Assembly (NCBI GenBank): GCA_003151215.1
Contig: PLXB01000454.1
Span: 5,589 to 12,338 of the forward strand
Origin: Ignavibacteriota bacterium
Lineage (GTDB): Bacteria; Bacteroidota; Kapaibacteriia; Palsa-1295
Direction of reading: 5' to 3'
Length of the DNA: 6,750 nt
The translations under genes were made by a program, and so were the position numbers. A model generated the notes under the pieces. The model had not been told where the DNA came from. It was given only the letters and a program-made list of their open reading frames with translations, and did not search any database. This document shows positions 1 through 6,750 of this stretch, one piece after another (the first letter of the stretch is position 1; each line of letters begins with the position of its first letter).

Positions 1-975
1 AATAATATGTTTACATATGGCAAGACCTAAGCCTGTTCCACCGGGAGAGTTGCGAGAGCGATCCTTATCGACTCGGTAGAAGCGTTCAAATAAGCGGGGC
101 AGATGTTCTGAGGAAATGCCGATACCCGAATCATGAACTCTAACCGCTATGTCTTCTTCGGCTGGGGTTTGATTAAGGAGTTCGATCTTTATGGTGCCTT
201 CAATATTCGTATATTTGATGGCATTATCGATGAGATTGACCATTACCTGCTTAAGCCGCTCCTTATCGCCAAATACCATCACTTCGTGATGAGGGAGGAT
301 ATTTCCGGTAAAATAAAGCTCAATCTTCTTCTGCTCGGCAATTCCGTGCATCTCTGCAATAAGATCGCGCAAAAAAGGCTGGATATCAAACATACGAAAG
401 CTCATACGCATTTCGCCGGATTCTATGCGGGAAATATCAATCAGATCGTTCAGAAGGGCGTTAAGGCGTCCTGCGTGGCTCTGAGCACGCTCTAAGAAGT
501 CTCTGTTGACCTTTGGATCGTCCACAGCTCCATCGAGGAGCGTTTCGAGGAATCCCTGAACTGCGAAGATGGGCGTACGGAGTTCGTGGCTGACATTGGC
601 AAGGAATTCGGAACGGACTCGTTCAAGTTTCTGCATGGCGGCAAAATCACGCCCCTGCTTTTCACCTATCTCATTGATGGCTTTTGCAAGATATTGAAGT
701 TCGACCGGTATGTCGCGGTCGCCATGATTGGAAACTTCCAGCCTCCCTTTGGCAATCCCAGCGGCTTGGGGTACCAGATCTCCGATCGGCCTGACAAGTC
801 TTCGGGCGTGATAAAAGAAGAAGGGAATCGCAAGTACAATTATAGCAAGGGAGATATAAAAACTATATTCGGGAAAGAAGTCGTTTCCCCAGTAAAGAGC
901 GGCATTCCCAGCCGCCAACATGAGCAGTAAAAAAAACAAAGGCATTGCAAATGCACGATTGCGAAGAGAGGTCAC
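1..975 (-). CDS. PhoR-like sensor histidine kinase, 3' end cut off by the window
   Basis: Membrane sensor kinase that should autophosphorylate on a histidine and pass the phosphate to the response regulator encoded just upstream. Numbering from the GTG at 975: two hydrophobic segments (about 12-28 and 39-55) separated by only some ten residues, a HAMP-like stretch (about 57-110, RRLVRPIGDL), the H box SHELRTP with phospho-acceptor His130, the N box NLIDNAIKY (Asn251), the G1 box DSGIGI (282-287), the F box FERFYRVD (296-303) and the G2 box GGTGLGLAI (312-320). The frame stays open to base 1, so only the last residues are missing. The H-box surroundings (VQGFLETLLDGA) are typical of PhoR. The tiny periplasmic loop argues against direct ligand sensing outside the cell. 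No ATG precedes Met11 (at 945); the GTG at 975 is the only conventional earlier start in frame and neither has a clear Shine-Dalgarno. The 89-bp gap after the regulator suggests cotranscription. Kinase call is very sure; PhoR is likely, not proven. Confidence 0.93.
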   Translation of the reverse strand, partial: MTSLRNRAFAMPLFFLLLMLAAGNAALYWGNDFFPEYSFYISLAIIVLAIPFFFYHARRLVRPIGDLVPQAAGIAKGRLEVSNHGDRDIPVELQYLAKAINEIGEKQGRDFAAMQKLERVRSEFLANVSHELRTPIFAVQGFLETLLDGAVDDPKVNRDFLERAQSHAGRLNALLNDLIDISRIESGEMRMSFRMFDIQPFLRDLIAEMHGIAEQKKIELYFTGNILPHHEVMVFGDKERLKQVMVNLIDNAIKYTNIEGTIKIELLNQTPAEEDIAVRVHDSGIGISSEHLPRLFERFYRVDKDRSRNSPGGTGLGLAICKHII

Positions 976-1064
976 AGCAAAATCAGAAATATGAACTAAT
1001 AAAAATAAAACGCTTCTAGAGAACGAATATACTAGCTGCGAAATTCATAGTTCATATTCACCGG

Positions 1065-1763
1065 TCAATTGACAAACCTGTATCCTACACCCTTTACTGT
1101 TTCGATCCTTTCACCAAGTTTCCCGAGTTTATCACGCACTTTGAAAATATGAACATCGACTGTTCGCTCGACGACATAGGCACCGTCGCCCCAAACTTGG
1201 TTGAGCAATGCATCGCGCGAGAATATTCTGCCCGGATGTCCGGCAAGATAAAAAAGGAGTTCGAATTCCTTTCGCGGAAAGAAAACTTCTTTGCCGCCGA
1301 CTAAAACCCTATATGTTCCACGATCGATCTCCAGCTCACCGATCTTCACTTTCTCATCTTCAGGATTTTCAATAGGTACAGGAATGCGCTCACTGGAACG
1401 GCGAAGAACGGATTTTACTCTGGCAACTAAGACACGGGGGCTGACAGGCTTCTGAATATAATCATCGGCGCCGATCTCCAAGCCGATGATCTGATCGACT
1501 TCAGTAGATTTTGCAGTCAGGAAAAGAACGGGAAGATTGGCAGTTGCCTCATTTGCCCGGATCAACTTGCAGACCTCATAGCCATCCAACCCCGGCATCA
1601 TGATATCCAGCACGACGATTGCAATCGGATGGTCTTCGATCATCTGAAGTGCTTCGTTGCCATCTGCAGCTGTCAGGACGGCAAACCCTTCCTTGGAGAG
1701 GTTATAGGCTAACAGATCGCGGATGTCCTTCTCGTCATCGACGATGAGAACGGTTTTTGTCAT
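1065..1763 (-). CDS. PhoB/OmpR-family response regulator
   Basis: DNA-binding response regulator, 232 residues, close to the usual PhoB length. The receiver domain (about 3-120) has the acidic pair Asp9/Asp10, phospho-acceptor Asp53 (VVLDIMMPG), Thr83 and Lys105 (KP motif), so all catalytic residues are present. A charged linker (about 121-136) leads to a winged-helix effector domain (about 137-232) with the recognition-helix region ERTVDVHIFKVRDKLG and the family ending VKGVGYRFVN. The phrase LLAYNLSKEGF in helix 1 is typical of PhoB/PhoP regulators. The start at 1763 (MTKTVLIVDDEKD) is preferred over an in-frame ATG at 1802, because the 13 extra residues of the longer form lie outside the receiver fold. 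A weak AGGAA sits 12 bases before this start. The gene is followed by the histidine kinase on the same strand and is divergent from the lipid-synthesis fusion gene. A three-unit 11-bp repeat upstream could be its own operator. Confidence 0.93.
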   Translation of the reverse strand: MTKTVLIVDDEKDIRDLLAYNLSKEGFAVLTAADGNEALQMIEDHPIAIVVLDIMMPGLDGYEVCKLIRANEATANLPVLFLTAKSTEVDQIIGLEIGADDYIQKPVSPRVLVARVKSVLRRSSERIPVPIENPEDEKVKIGELEIDRGTYRVLVGGKEVFFPRKEFELLFYLAGHPGRIFSRDALLNQVWGDGAYVVERTVDVHIFKVRDKLGKLGERIETVKGVGYRFVN

Positions 1764-1851
1764 AGAAATAAATTGTTCCTTGTGTTTACAGAAAACACTC
1801 AAATATTAGTACAAGTGCTCCTCTGAAGGCTAAAAGGGACGTATTTATCTA

Positions 1852-1884
1852 AAAGATAACGATTTGGTAACAGAAAGGTAATAT
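1852..1884 (-). promoter_or_regulatory. Pho-box-like operator: three 11-bp direct repeat units
   Basis: Read on the minus strand, toward the response regulator gene, there are three consecutive units of 7+4 bases: ATATTAC-CTTT (1884-1874), CTGTTAC-CAAA (1873-1863) and TCGTTAT-CTTT (1862-1852). Each carries TTAYC at exactly 11-bp spacing, with a mostly A/T four-base spacer. Tandem 11-bp units are the known binding geometry of PhoB/OmpR-family dimers, and the E. coli Pho box (CTGTCAT plus four A/T-rich bases, repeated) has the same layout; the middle unit matches five of its seven core bases. The site lies about 90 bp upstream of the regulator start. Two further TTAYC words, in plus orientation toward the fusion gene, lie at 1925-1929 and 1934-1938, but with 9-bp spacing. 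The repeats are seen directly; binding by the neighbouring regulator is inferred. Confidence 0.5.
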
Positions 1885-1981
1885 TGGAAAGGCTTGTAGC
1901 TTGTAATGAAATTTTAATATTAAATTACCAATGTTATCCTATCGTAAACTGCATCCAAGTAACACATCTCGGATAAAGCCG

Positions 1982-1989
1982 TATTTTTG
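1982..1989 (+). promoter_or_regulatory. possible Bacteroidota-type -7 box
   Basis: TATTTTTG fits the TAnnTTTG -7 consensus of the Bacteroidota primary sigma factor. It would place transcription initiation roughly 15 bases before the GTG start of the fusion gene. No convincing TTTG -33 element is seen at the expected distance upstream, and the motif is short and T-rich, so chance is possible. Confidence 0.25.
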
Positions 1990-2010
1990 TGTTTTATTAA
2001 TCATAATATA

Positions 2011-4419
2011 GTGGACTTATTCAAAAAAGCATACGATTTTACCAGGGCAGATGATGTCAAAGCCGCCGGTTATTATCCTTATTTCCATGCCTTTGACGCG
2101 AATGAAGGTCCTGTTGTCCATCTGGATGGACGGAAGATCATCATGGCAGGATCAAATAATTATCTGGGACTGACAATCGATCCGCGTGTTAAAGAAGCTG
2201 CGAAAAAAGCAATAGATCAATACGGCACGGGGTGCTCAGGCTCCCGTTATCTGACAGGCACGATCAAACTCCATAACCAGCTCGAAGAAGAACTTGCGGA
2301 TTTTCTCGGCAAAGAATCTTGTCTGCTTTTTTCAACGGGTTATCAGACTGCTCAAGGTGTTATTCCAACGCTTGTCCAACGTGGTGATTTTGTGATCAGC
2401 GATAAAGATAACCATGCCTGTATCGTTGCCGGAAATTTGATGGCGAAAGGAATGTTCGGTGATGTTGTCAGGTATAGCCATAACGATATGGCTGATCTCG
2501 AACGGCGGTTATCGAAAATACCGATCGATGCCGGAAAGCTTATTGTGACCGACGGTATTTTCTCAACAACGGGCGAAATGGTTGATCTTCCTCATATTGT
2601 AGGTCTTGCAAAAAAATATAATGCGCGAGTGATGTGCGACGATGCACATGCGACTGGAGTTGCGGGCATAGGCGGACGCGGAACGGCGAGCCATTATGGA
2701 ATGGTCGATCAGTGTGATCTGACGATGGGAACATTCAGTAAAAGTTTTGCAAGTTTGGGGGGCTTTGTTGTTGGTGATGGGAAAGTGATCGACTTTATTA
2801 AACATACATCTCCTGCGCTTATTTTTTCTGCAAGCCCGACTCCGGCATCTGTTGCTGCGGCCCTTACAGCTCTTCGCATCCTTCGCGAAGAGCCTGAACT
2901 AATGATGCATCTTCTCGAGAATGCAAACTATATGCGCAAGGGTTTTAAAGATCTTGGATTCAAGATTATTGAAAATACAAGCGCCATTGTGCCCGTCATC
3001 GTCGGCGATGATATCAAGGCATTTGTCTTTTGGCGCAAGTTATTCGATGCAGGAGTTTTCGTTAATGCTTTTATTTCGCCCGGTGTGCCTGAAGGTATGC
3101 AGATGATGCGCACAAGCTATATGGCAGTGCATAAGAAAGAACATCTGGACCGGATTCTCGAACTTTTTCATGAGATCGGCGAGGAAGTCGGCGTCCTCGA
3201 TACGGAGGATGAATCTCCAGCCGTGGATGCAGGGATGACTCGTGCGATGACGGAAGAGTATAAACTTCATGGAAAGCTAAAAATTATCGAGGCAGGATCG
3301 CGCAAAGAAAAGCTTCGTTTTATGCGCATGGCCTGGGATCTCTATGCGAATGAACCGAACTGGGTTCCTCCGCTTGAAATGGATAAAATGCGGCTTATCG
3401 ATGAAAAACGCAATCCATTCTATAAACATGCCGAAGCCAAGTTCTTTATCGCAGAGGATAATGGTGCACCTGTTGGGAGAATCGCTGCGATCATTAATCA
3501 TAATCATAACAAAGTTCATAAAGACCGGATCGGATTCTTCGGCTTTTTCGAATCTGTCAATAATCAGGAGGTTGCTGACGCACTTTTCAAAAAGGCAGAA
3601 GAATGGCTTGCGTCCAAAGGGATGACGGCGATTCGCGGTCCCATCAGTCCTTCGATCAATGATGAAGTTGGATTACTTATAGGGGGATTCCAGTATACTC
3701 CGGCATTTATGATGCCGTACCATCTGCCATACTATGGGACACTTATCGAACATGCGAGTTATGGTAAAGCAGAAGATATGCTTGCCTGGAAGCTCGATGC
3801 AGAAAAAACATTAACGCCAAAGCTCAAGCGCGTCACCGATATGATGCGCGAGCGCGGCGGAGTAACGATCCGTAATCTTGATATGAATAATTTCGACCGC
3901 GACGTTCGGCTCATTAAAGATCTGTATAGCCGTGGATGGGAAGATAACTGGGGCGCAGTTCCGCTTGACGATGCCGAGATCGATATGCTTGCTTCCGAAT
4001 TAAAACAGATCATCGAACCGCAATATGTTCTATTTGCCGAAAAGAAAAATGGGGATGGCACGGTCGAGACGATTGGATTTACGCTTACTCTTCCGGATAT
4101 CAATCAGGCATTTAAAGCAGGTAAACCGATCCCGAAAGGAATGACTAACCTTCCGACAGCGATTATGAATCTCATGACACATAAAAAAGCGATCGATACG
4201 CTTCGTATCGTGCTGCTCGGAGTTCTTCCGGAATATCATGGCAGAGGTATAGATGCACTCCTTTATCGCGAAACCTTAGAACGCGCACAAAACAATGGTA
4301 TGAAGTTCGGTGAAGCGTCCTGGGTTTTGGAAAATAATACAGCTATGACTCGAGCCGCGGAAGTAATGCAGGGCGAGGCTTATAAGAGGTACCGGGTATT
4401 CGAAAAGAGTATTCTCTGA
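2011..4419 (+). CDS. Fused serine palmitoyltransferase-like PLP enzyme and YghO/ceramide-synthase-like GNAT acyltransferase
   Basis: 802 residues, two enzymes in one chain. Residues 1-395 are an alpha-oxoamine synthase: SNNYLGL (48-54), [13 protein letters not shown] (72-84), PLP-stacking His135, Asp210 and His213 (DDAHATG), Schiff-base Lys244 (TFSKS) and RTSYMAVH (367-374). The N-terminus ([13 protein letters not shown]) and RTSY motif favour serine palmitoyltransferase over KBL or AONS: L-serine + acyl thioester gives 3-ketosphinganine, CO2 and CoA (or ACP). After a linker (about 395-422), residues 423-802 match the YghO-like GNAT family: NWVPPL (450-455), HAEAKFF, GFFGFFE (508-514), [13 protein letters not shown] (542-554), MMPYHLPYY (567-575) and the acyl-CoA loop EYHGRG (741-746). 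Bacterial ceramide synthase is, from memory, in this family, so N-acylation of 3-ketosphinganine is the inferred role. The GTG at 2011 gives the family-standard start; a TTG at 1987 would add eight atypical residues. No Shine-Dalgarno. Cytoplasmic; no signal peptide. Domain families sure, exact substrates inferred. Confidence 0.88.
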   Translation: MDLFKKAYDFTRADDVKAAGYYPYFHAFDANEGPVVHLDGRKIIMAGSNNYLGLTIDPRVKEAAKKAIDQYGTGCSGSRYLTGTIKLHNQLEEELADFLGKESCLLFSTGYQTAQGVIPTLVQRGDFVISDKDNHACIVAGNLMAKGMFGDVVRYSHNDMADLERRLSKIPIDAGKLIVTDGIFSTTGEMVDLPHIVGLAKKYNARVMCDDAHATGVAGIGGRGTASHYGMVDQCDLTMGTFSKSFASLGGFVVGDGKVIDFIKHTSPALIFSASPTPASVAAALTALRILREEPELMMHLLENANYMRKGFKDLGFKIIENTSAIVPVIVGDDIKAFVFWRKLFDAGVFVNAFISPGVPEGMQMMRTSYMAVHKKEHLDRILELFHEIGEEVGVLDTEDESPAVDAGMTRAMTEEYKLHGKLKIIEAGSRKEKLRFMRMAWDLYANEPNWVPPLEMDKMRLIDEKRNPFYKHAEAKFFIAEDNGAPVGRIAAIINHNHNKVHKDRIGFFGFFESVNNQEVADALFKKAEEWLASKGMTAIRGPISPSINDEVGLLIGGFQYTPAFMMPYHLPYYGTLIEHASYGKAEDMLAWKLDAEKTLTPKLKRVTDMMRERGGVTIRNLDMNNFDRDVRLIKDLYSRGWEDNWGAVPLDDAEIDMLASELKQIIEPQYVLFAEKKNGDGTVETIGFTLTLPDINQAFKAGKPIPKGMTNLPTAIMNLMTHKKAIDTLRIVLLGVLPEYHGRGIDALLYRETLERAQNNGMKFGEASWVLENNTAMTRAAEVMQGEAYKRYRVFEKSIL

Positions 4420-4438
4420 ACCTTGATTATACGAGATT

Positions 4439-4486
4439 AAAAAATGATTTTTGGGATAAGAATTCATCTCTCTTAATCCTAAAAAT
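4439..4486 (-). terminator. Rho-independent terminator between convergent genes
   Basis: An inverted repeat pairs 4447-4461 with 4471-4486 around a nine-base loop: 15 pairs including one G-U type pair, with one bulged base. On the minus strand the stem is followed after two bases by six T's (4444-4439), so it suits termination of the glycosyltransferase gene ending at 4508. For the plus-strand fusion gene ending at 4419 the hairpin is present but no T-run follows, so it may stop that transcript less efficiently. Confidence 0.7.
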
Positions 4487-4507
4487 CTCATAAAATCAAT
4501 GTTCAGT

Positions 4508-6124
4508 CTATTTTCTTTCAAAAATCCTAAAATGTCCGAATTCTTCTTTTTTCTCATAATATGATCCGAGAAAATCGCGCAATTCTGCCCATTCCAAAAG
4601 ATGCCCCCATGAATCGCCGCGTGAACCGGAGATATATTCACGCTCGTCCCCAAACTCTGCTATAAAAAAGCGCGGAGGATCTGCCTTCAGTTGCGCAAGT
4701 ACTGAGTCCTTCCAGGATTGTGGAGTGAAAAATGTGATAAGCGGCGTATTAGTCAGGACGATCGTCGTTGGATATTTCCTTAAAAAATAATAAATGCCGA
4801 TACTATTGCCCCAGATAAATATTTTATCCTCCGGCTTCATCAAAGGGTACAGACGATCGGCAATCTGCTGTTCTTCTTTATAATAATATTGCGGCATTTG
4901 ATCCTGAACGTCCTGTGCAACATCGGCTCCGGTGATGTGCATGTATGTAAAATGCAGCGGTTGTGAAATGATTCGCGGAGCTGTCGAGAAAAACAAAAGG
5001 ATACCAATCGTAATACATCCGATAAAATAGCGAAGTATGCGATCGCTCGTCTTCATTTTCATCCATGCAAATGAATAGCTGTTCCAGATAATTCGCAATT
5101 CCCGGAGCCCTAATGCAACAAACGGCACGAATGCCCAAAAACTGCGGGCGAAATGATATGGAAAAAATTTTCTTTCATAAAGGACTGCCAAAAGTGCAAG
5201 TGAAAACTGAATAAATAAATGCAAAAATGCCGAACCGGCTTCCATTGGTTGCAGACGATTCTTGAAATAGATATATATTCCTATTGCTGCAACAAGTATT
5301 CCGCTCGGACCAAAGGGATAAATTGCAAGCATCGGAAATTGCTTAAAATATCGCTCGATGATGGTGTGTATTGAAAGAAGCGGATCAACATCGGCATATT
5401 GTTTTAGCCAAGTAATCGATTCGATAAATCGGGGCAGAGAATTTGTTTCCAGAAGATAGAGAAAGTAACTGCCAATGAGGATCAGCACACCAATTGCAAT
5501 TCCGAAAATATATTTCCAAGGATAATTCTTTCCTCCTTTGGATTCAAGCAGCAGATATAAAATGATTCCAAGAGGAACACTCAGCAGAGTAAATTTTAAT
5601 AAAAAAAGCACCGCACAGGCAAGGCCTGTATAAATACCGGGTAGAAAATCCGGAATCCGGCCTCTGGAGTCCGAATTTATTATTTTATCGGTCATATCGA
5701 ATGTAACAAGCGTAGGCAGCAAGGCGAATGTTTCTGCCTGTGCTGTCATCCAATAGCCGCTTGTTACATAAAAGAGAACATACAGAAATACCGAAGATAA
5801 GGCGAGCTTTTGATCGCCGGTTATTCTCTTAAGCAGTTTAAAAAAATAAAAAAGTGAGCCGATCTGAAAGAGAATATCGAACGCCCTGATCGACCATTCG
5901 TGATGTCCGAAGATAAGGGATGAAATGCCATAGATAAAAAAGATTATCGGCGGCTTTGTATCCAGAAAATCACGGTAGGGAATTGCACCATGCTTCACTG
6001 TCATCTCGCCGCCGACCATGAAAGCTGCCTGATCGTAGCCGAACGGATAGGCAAGCATCATCAGCAATAATGCTAAGCCCGTGCTGATAAGAAGCCATTT
6101 CCAAGTTGCGGCGCTGATATTCAT
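4508..6124 (-). CDS. GT-C fold membrane glycosyltransferase (GT39/PMT-like)
   Basis: Integral membrane protein of 538 residues that probably transfers a sugar from a polyprenyl-phosphate donor on the outer side of the cytoplasmic membrane. After TM1 (about 9-27) comes a loop with the GT-C acidic residues: Asp31 (GYDQ) and Asp52/Asp55 in PYRDFLDTKPP (49-59), the D-x-KPP pattern of PMT/ArnT-like enzymes. About ten further hydrophobic segments follow (roughly 59-75, 82-98, 107-124, 161-193, 203-225, 265-287, 299-316, 326-340, 364-381), and a soluble C-terminal part (385-538) that is aromatic- and charge-rich. Length is normal for the family. The ATG at 6124 opens directly into TM1 and no Shine-Dalgarno precedes it. 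It is convergent with the lipid-synthesis fusion gene and divergent from the secreted protein gene, so it is transcribed alone in this window. The acceptor (lipid, protein or polysaccharide) cannot be read from sequence; a sphingolipid acceptor is only a guess from its neighbour. Confidence 0.85.
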   Translation of the reverse strand: MNISAATWKWLLISTGLALLLMMLAYPFGYDQAAFMVGGEMTVKHGAIPYRDFLDTKPPIIFFIYGISSLIFGHHEWSIRAFDILFQIGSLFYFFKLLKRITGDQKLALSSVFLYVLFYVTSGYWMTAQAETFALLPTLVTFDMTDKIINSDSRGRIPDFLPGIYTGLACAVLFLLKFTLLSVPLGIILYLLLESKGGKNYPWKYIFGIAIGVLILIGSYFLYLLETNSLPRFIESITWLKQYADVDPLLSIHTIIERYFKQFPMLAIYPFGPSGILVAAIGIYIYFKNRLQPMEAGSAFLHLFIQFSLALLAVLYERKFFPYHFARSFWAFVPFVALGLRELRIIWNSYSFAWMKMKTSDRILRYFIGCITIGILLFFSTAPRIISQPLHFTYMHITGADVAQDVQDQMPQYYYKEEQQIADRLYPLMKPEDKIFIWGNSIGIYYFLRKYPTTIVLTNTPLITFFTPQSWKDSVLAQLKADPPRFFIAEFGDEREYISGSRGDSWGHLLEWAELRDFLGSYYEKKEEFGHFRIFERK

Positions 6125-6129
6125 GAGAA

Positions 6130-6137
6130 CAAAAATA
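6130..6137 (-). promoter_or_regulatory. possible -7 box giving a near-leaderless mRNA
   Basis: TATTTTTG on the minus strand, identical to the box before the fusion gene, ends five bases before the glycosyltransferase ATG. If used as a TAnnTTTG -7 element, transcription would begin at or next to the start codon. No well-placed -33 element is visible, so this is a weak call. Confidence 0.2.
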
Positions 6138-6194
6138 CCTCTGAATTAGGAGATGAGAATGGAGAATGCAAAAATTGCTATATCAGTGCTGGTC

Positions 6195-6225
6195 TGTAGC
6201 CAAAATTAAAGGCTCACATTTTTTT
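6195..6225 (+). terminator. terminator-like hairpin with T-run in a divergent spacer
   Basis: TGTAGCC (6195-6201) pairs with GGCTCACA (6211-6218), leaving one bulged C, around a nine-base A/T loop, and is followed at once by seven T's (6219-6225). The form is that of a weak intrinsic terminator on the plus strand. No plus-strand gene lies upstream in this spacer, so it may end a short leader or antisense transcript, or be chance. Confidence 0.3.
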
Positions 6226-6291
6226 AGTAAATGCAAATTTATATAAGTTACTTATTGTTAATAATCAAGGTTTTAAAAGAAAATAACCAAA

Positions 6292-6750
6292 ATGAAACTG
6301 GCAAGTATTCTCTTTATTCCTTTCCTTCTTCTGATCATATTTTGGCAAGCGAGTTACGCTCAGTTTCATTGGCATTCCGTGCTCCGCGATACTTCTGAGA
6401 ACAAACAATATTTTTTTGGTGCCCTGAGTAGTGCAGATAATAAAAATGCTGCGGTTATAGGAAGTGTTTTTAATTATAAAACATATTCTCATCTTTTCAT
6501 GAGTTCTGAAGATAGCGGCAATTCCTGGCATGACGGTAACTTAGGGTTATCGGATTTCCAATCATGGGGCGCGCAATTCCAGTATCTATCCTCTGTTGAT
6601 TCACTGCATATTTATGCCGGAAGCGATAACGGGTATTTTACGTCAAGTTCGGATGGCGGAATATCCTGGGCATCTCCGCAGAGATTAACAAAAGATCATT
6701 TAACCGGTATCTCATTTTGCGATACGCTTCATGGTCTTGCAATCGGCCCG
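6292..6750 (+). CDS. secreted protein with Asp-box (BNR/Ycf48-like) motifs, N-terminal part
   Basis: The frame is open from the ATG at 6292 to the window end (153 codons), so the 3' part is missing. The first 23 residues form a clear Sec signal peptide: Lys2, a long hydrophobic core (LFIPFLLLIIFW) and a cleavage site after Ser-Tyr-Ala, leaving Gln24 as mature N-terminus. The mature part has two Asp-box motifs, SSEDSGNSW (71-79) and SSSDGGISW (118-126), about 47 residues apart, and a further ISFCDTLHGLAIG stretch near the end. This spacing and the phrase S-x-D-x-G-x-x-W are typical of beta-propeller blades in sialidase-like and Ycf48-like proteins. In Bacteroidota and Ignavibacteria such proteins are often exported, sometimes through type IX secretion, but the C-terminal sorting domain that would show this is outside the window. 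No enzymatic function can be assigned. No Shine-Dalgarno; the upstream 40 bases are A/T-rich. Confidence 0.8.
   Translation, partial: MKLASILFIPFLLLIIFWQASYAQFHWHSVLRDTSENKQYFFGALSSADNKNAAVIGSVFNYKTYSHLFMSSEDSGNSWHDGNLGLSDFQSWGAQFQYLSSVDSLHIYAGSDNGYFTSSSDGGISWASPQRLTKDHLTGISFCDTLHGLAIGP

Noticed and set aside
133..930. Two plus-strand open frames (133-495 and 586-930)
   Set aside because: They lie antisense to the histidine kinase, whose H, N, F and G boxes are all intact on the minus strand; their translations show no recognisable domain.
1764..1802. Longer start for the response regulator at 1802
   Set aside because: The extra 13 residues (MSVFCKHKEQFIS) do not belong to the receiver fold; the family start is MTKTVLIVDDE at 1763.
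1987..2010. TTG start at 1987 for the fusion gene
   Set aside because: It adds eight residues not expected in the family and would overlap the possible -7 box; the GTG at 2011 gives the usual MDLF start.
2540..4239. Several shorter frames on both strands inside the fusion gene
   Set aside because: The 802-codon frame is full of conserved enzyme motifs throughout; these are overlaps in other frames with no domain content.
4276..4653. Minus-strand frame of 125 codons across the convergent junction
   Set aside because: It overlaps the 3' ends of two well supported genes and runs through the terminator hairpin; no recognisable product.
6265..6531. Minus-strand frame of 88 codons
   Set aside because: It is antisense to the signal peptide and first Asp-box of the secreted protein, which is the better supported reading.
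1..6750. CRISPR arrays, tRNA or rRNA genes, insertion sequences, attachment sites
   Set aside because: No regularly spaced repeats, tRNA-like cloverleaf, transposase motifs or terminal inverted repeats were seen.

Overview
The window looks like chromosomal DNA of moderate GC from the Bacteroidota/Chlorobiota side of the bacterial tree, perhaps an Ignavibacteria- or Kapabacteria-like organism. The reasons are the general lack of Shine-Dalgarno sequences, a T-rich TAnnTTTG-like box before two genes, a sphingolipid-type PLP enzyme, and an exported protein with Asp-box (BNR-like) motifs of the kind common in that group. The placement is an inference and no marker gene is present.

Layout: (1) positions 1-1763, minus strand: a two-component pair, a PhoB/OmpR-type response regulator (1065-1763) followed by its PhoR-like histidine kinase (975 to the window edge, 3' end cut off). 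(2) 1764-2010: a divergent intergenic region holding an 11-bp-periodic direct repeat that resembles a Pho box. (3) 2011-4419, plus strand: an 802-residue fusion of a serine palmitoyltransferase-like PLP enzyme with a YghO-like GNAT acyltransferase; that acyltransferase family is thought to include bacterial ceramide synthase. (4) 4420-4507: a convergent intergenic stretch with a strong hairpin terminator. (5) 4508-6124, minus strand: a multi-spanning GT-C (GT39/PMT-like) glycosyltransferase. (6) 6125-6291: a divergent spacer with a terminator-like hairpin. (7) 6292 to the window edge, plus strand: the N-terminal part of a secreted beta-propeller-like protein.

The main idea is that the two-step core of ceramide synthesis (serine + acyl thioester to 3-ketosphinganine, then N-acylation) may be carried by one polypeptide. 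Its gene is transcribed divergently from a phosphate-type two-component system, and a Pho-box-like array lies between them. Because phosphate starvation drives replacement of phospholipids by phosphorus-free lipids in some bacteria, the locus could be a phosphate-responsive sphingolipid module. The membrane glycosyltransferase next door is a possible but unproven partner. Family assignments are read from motifs; the regulatory link is a hypothesis.
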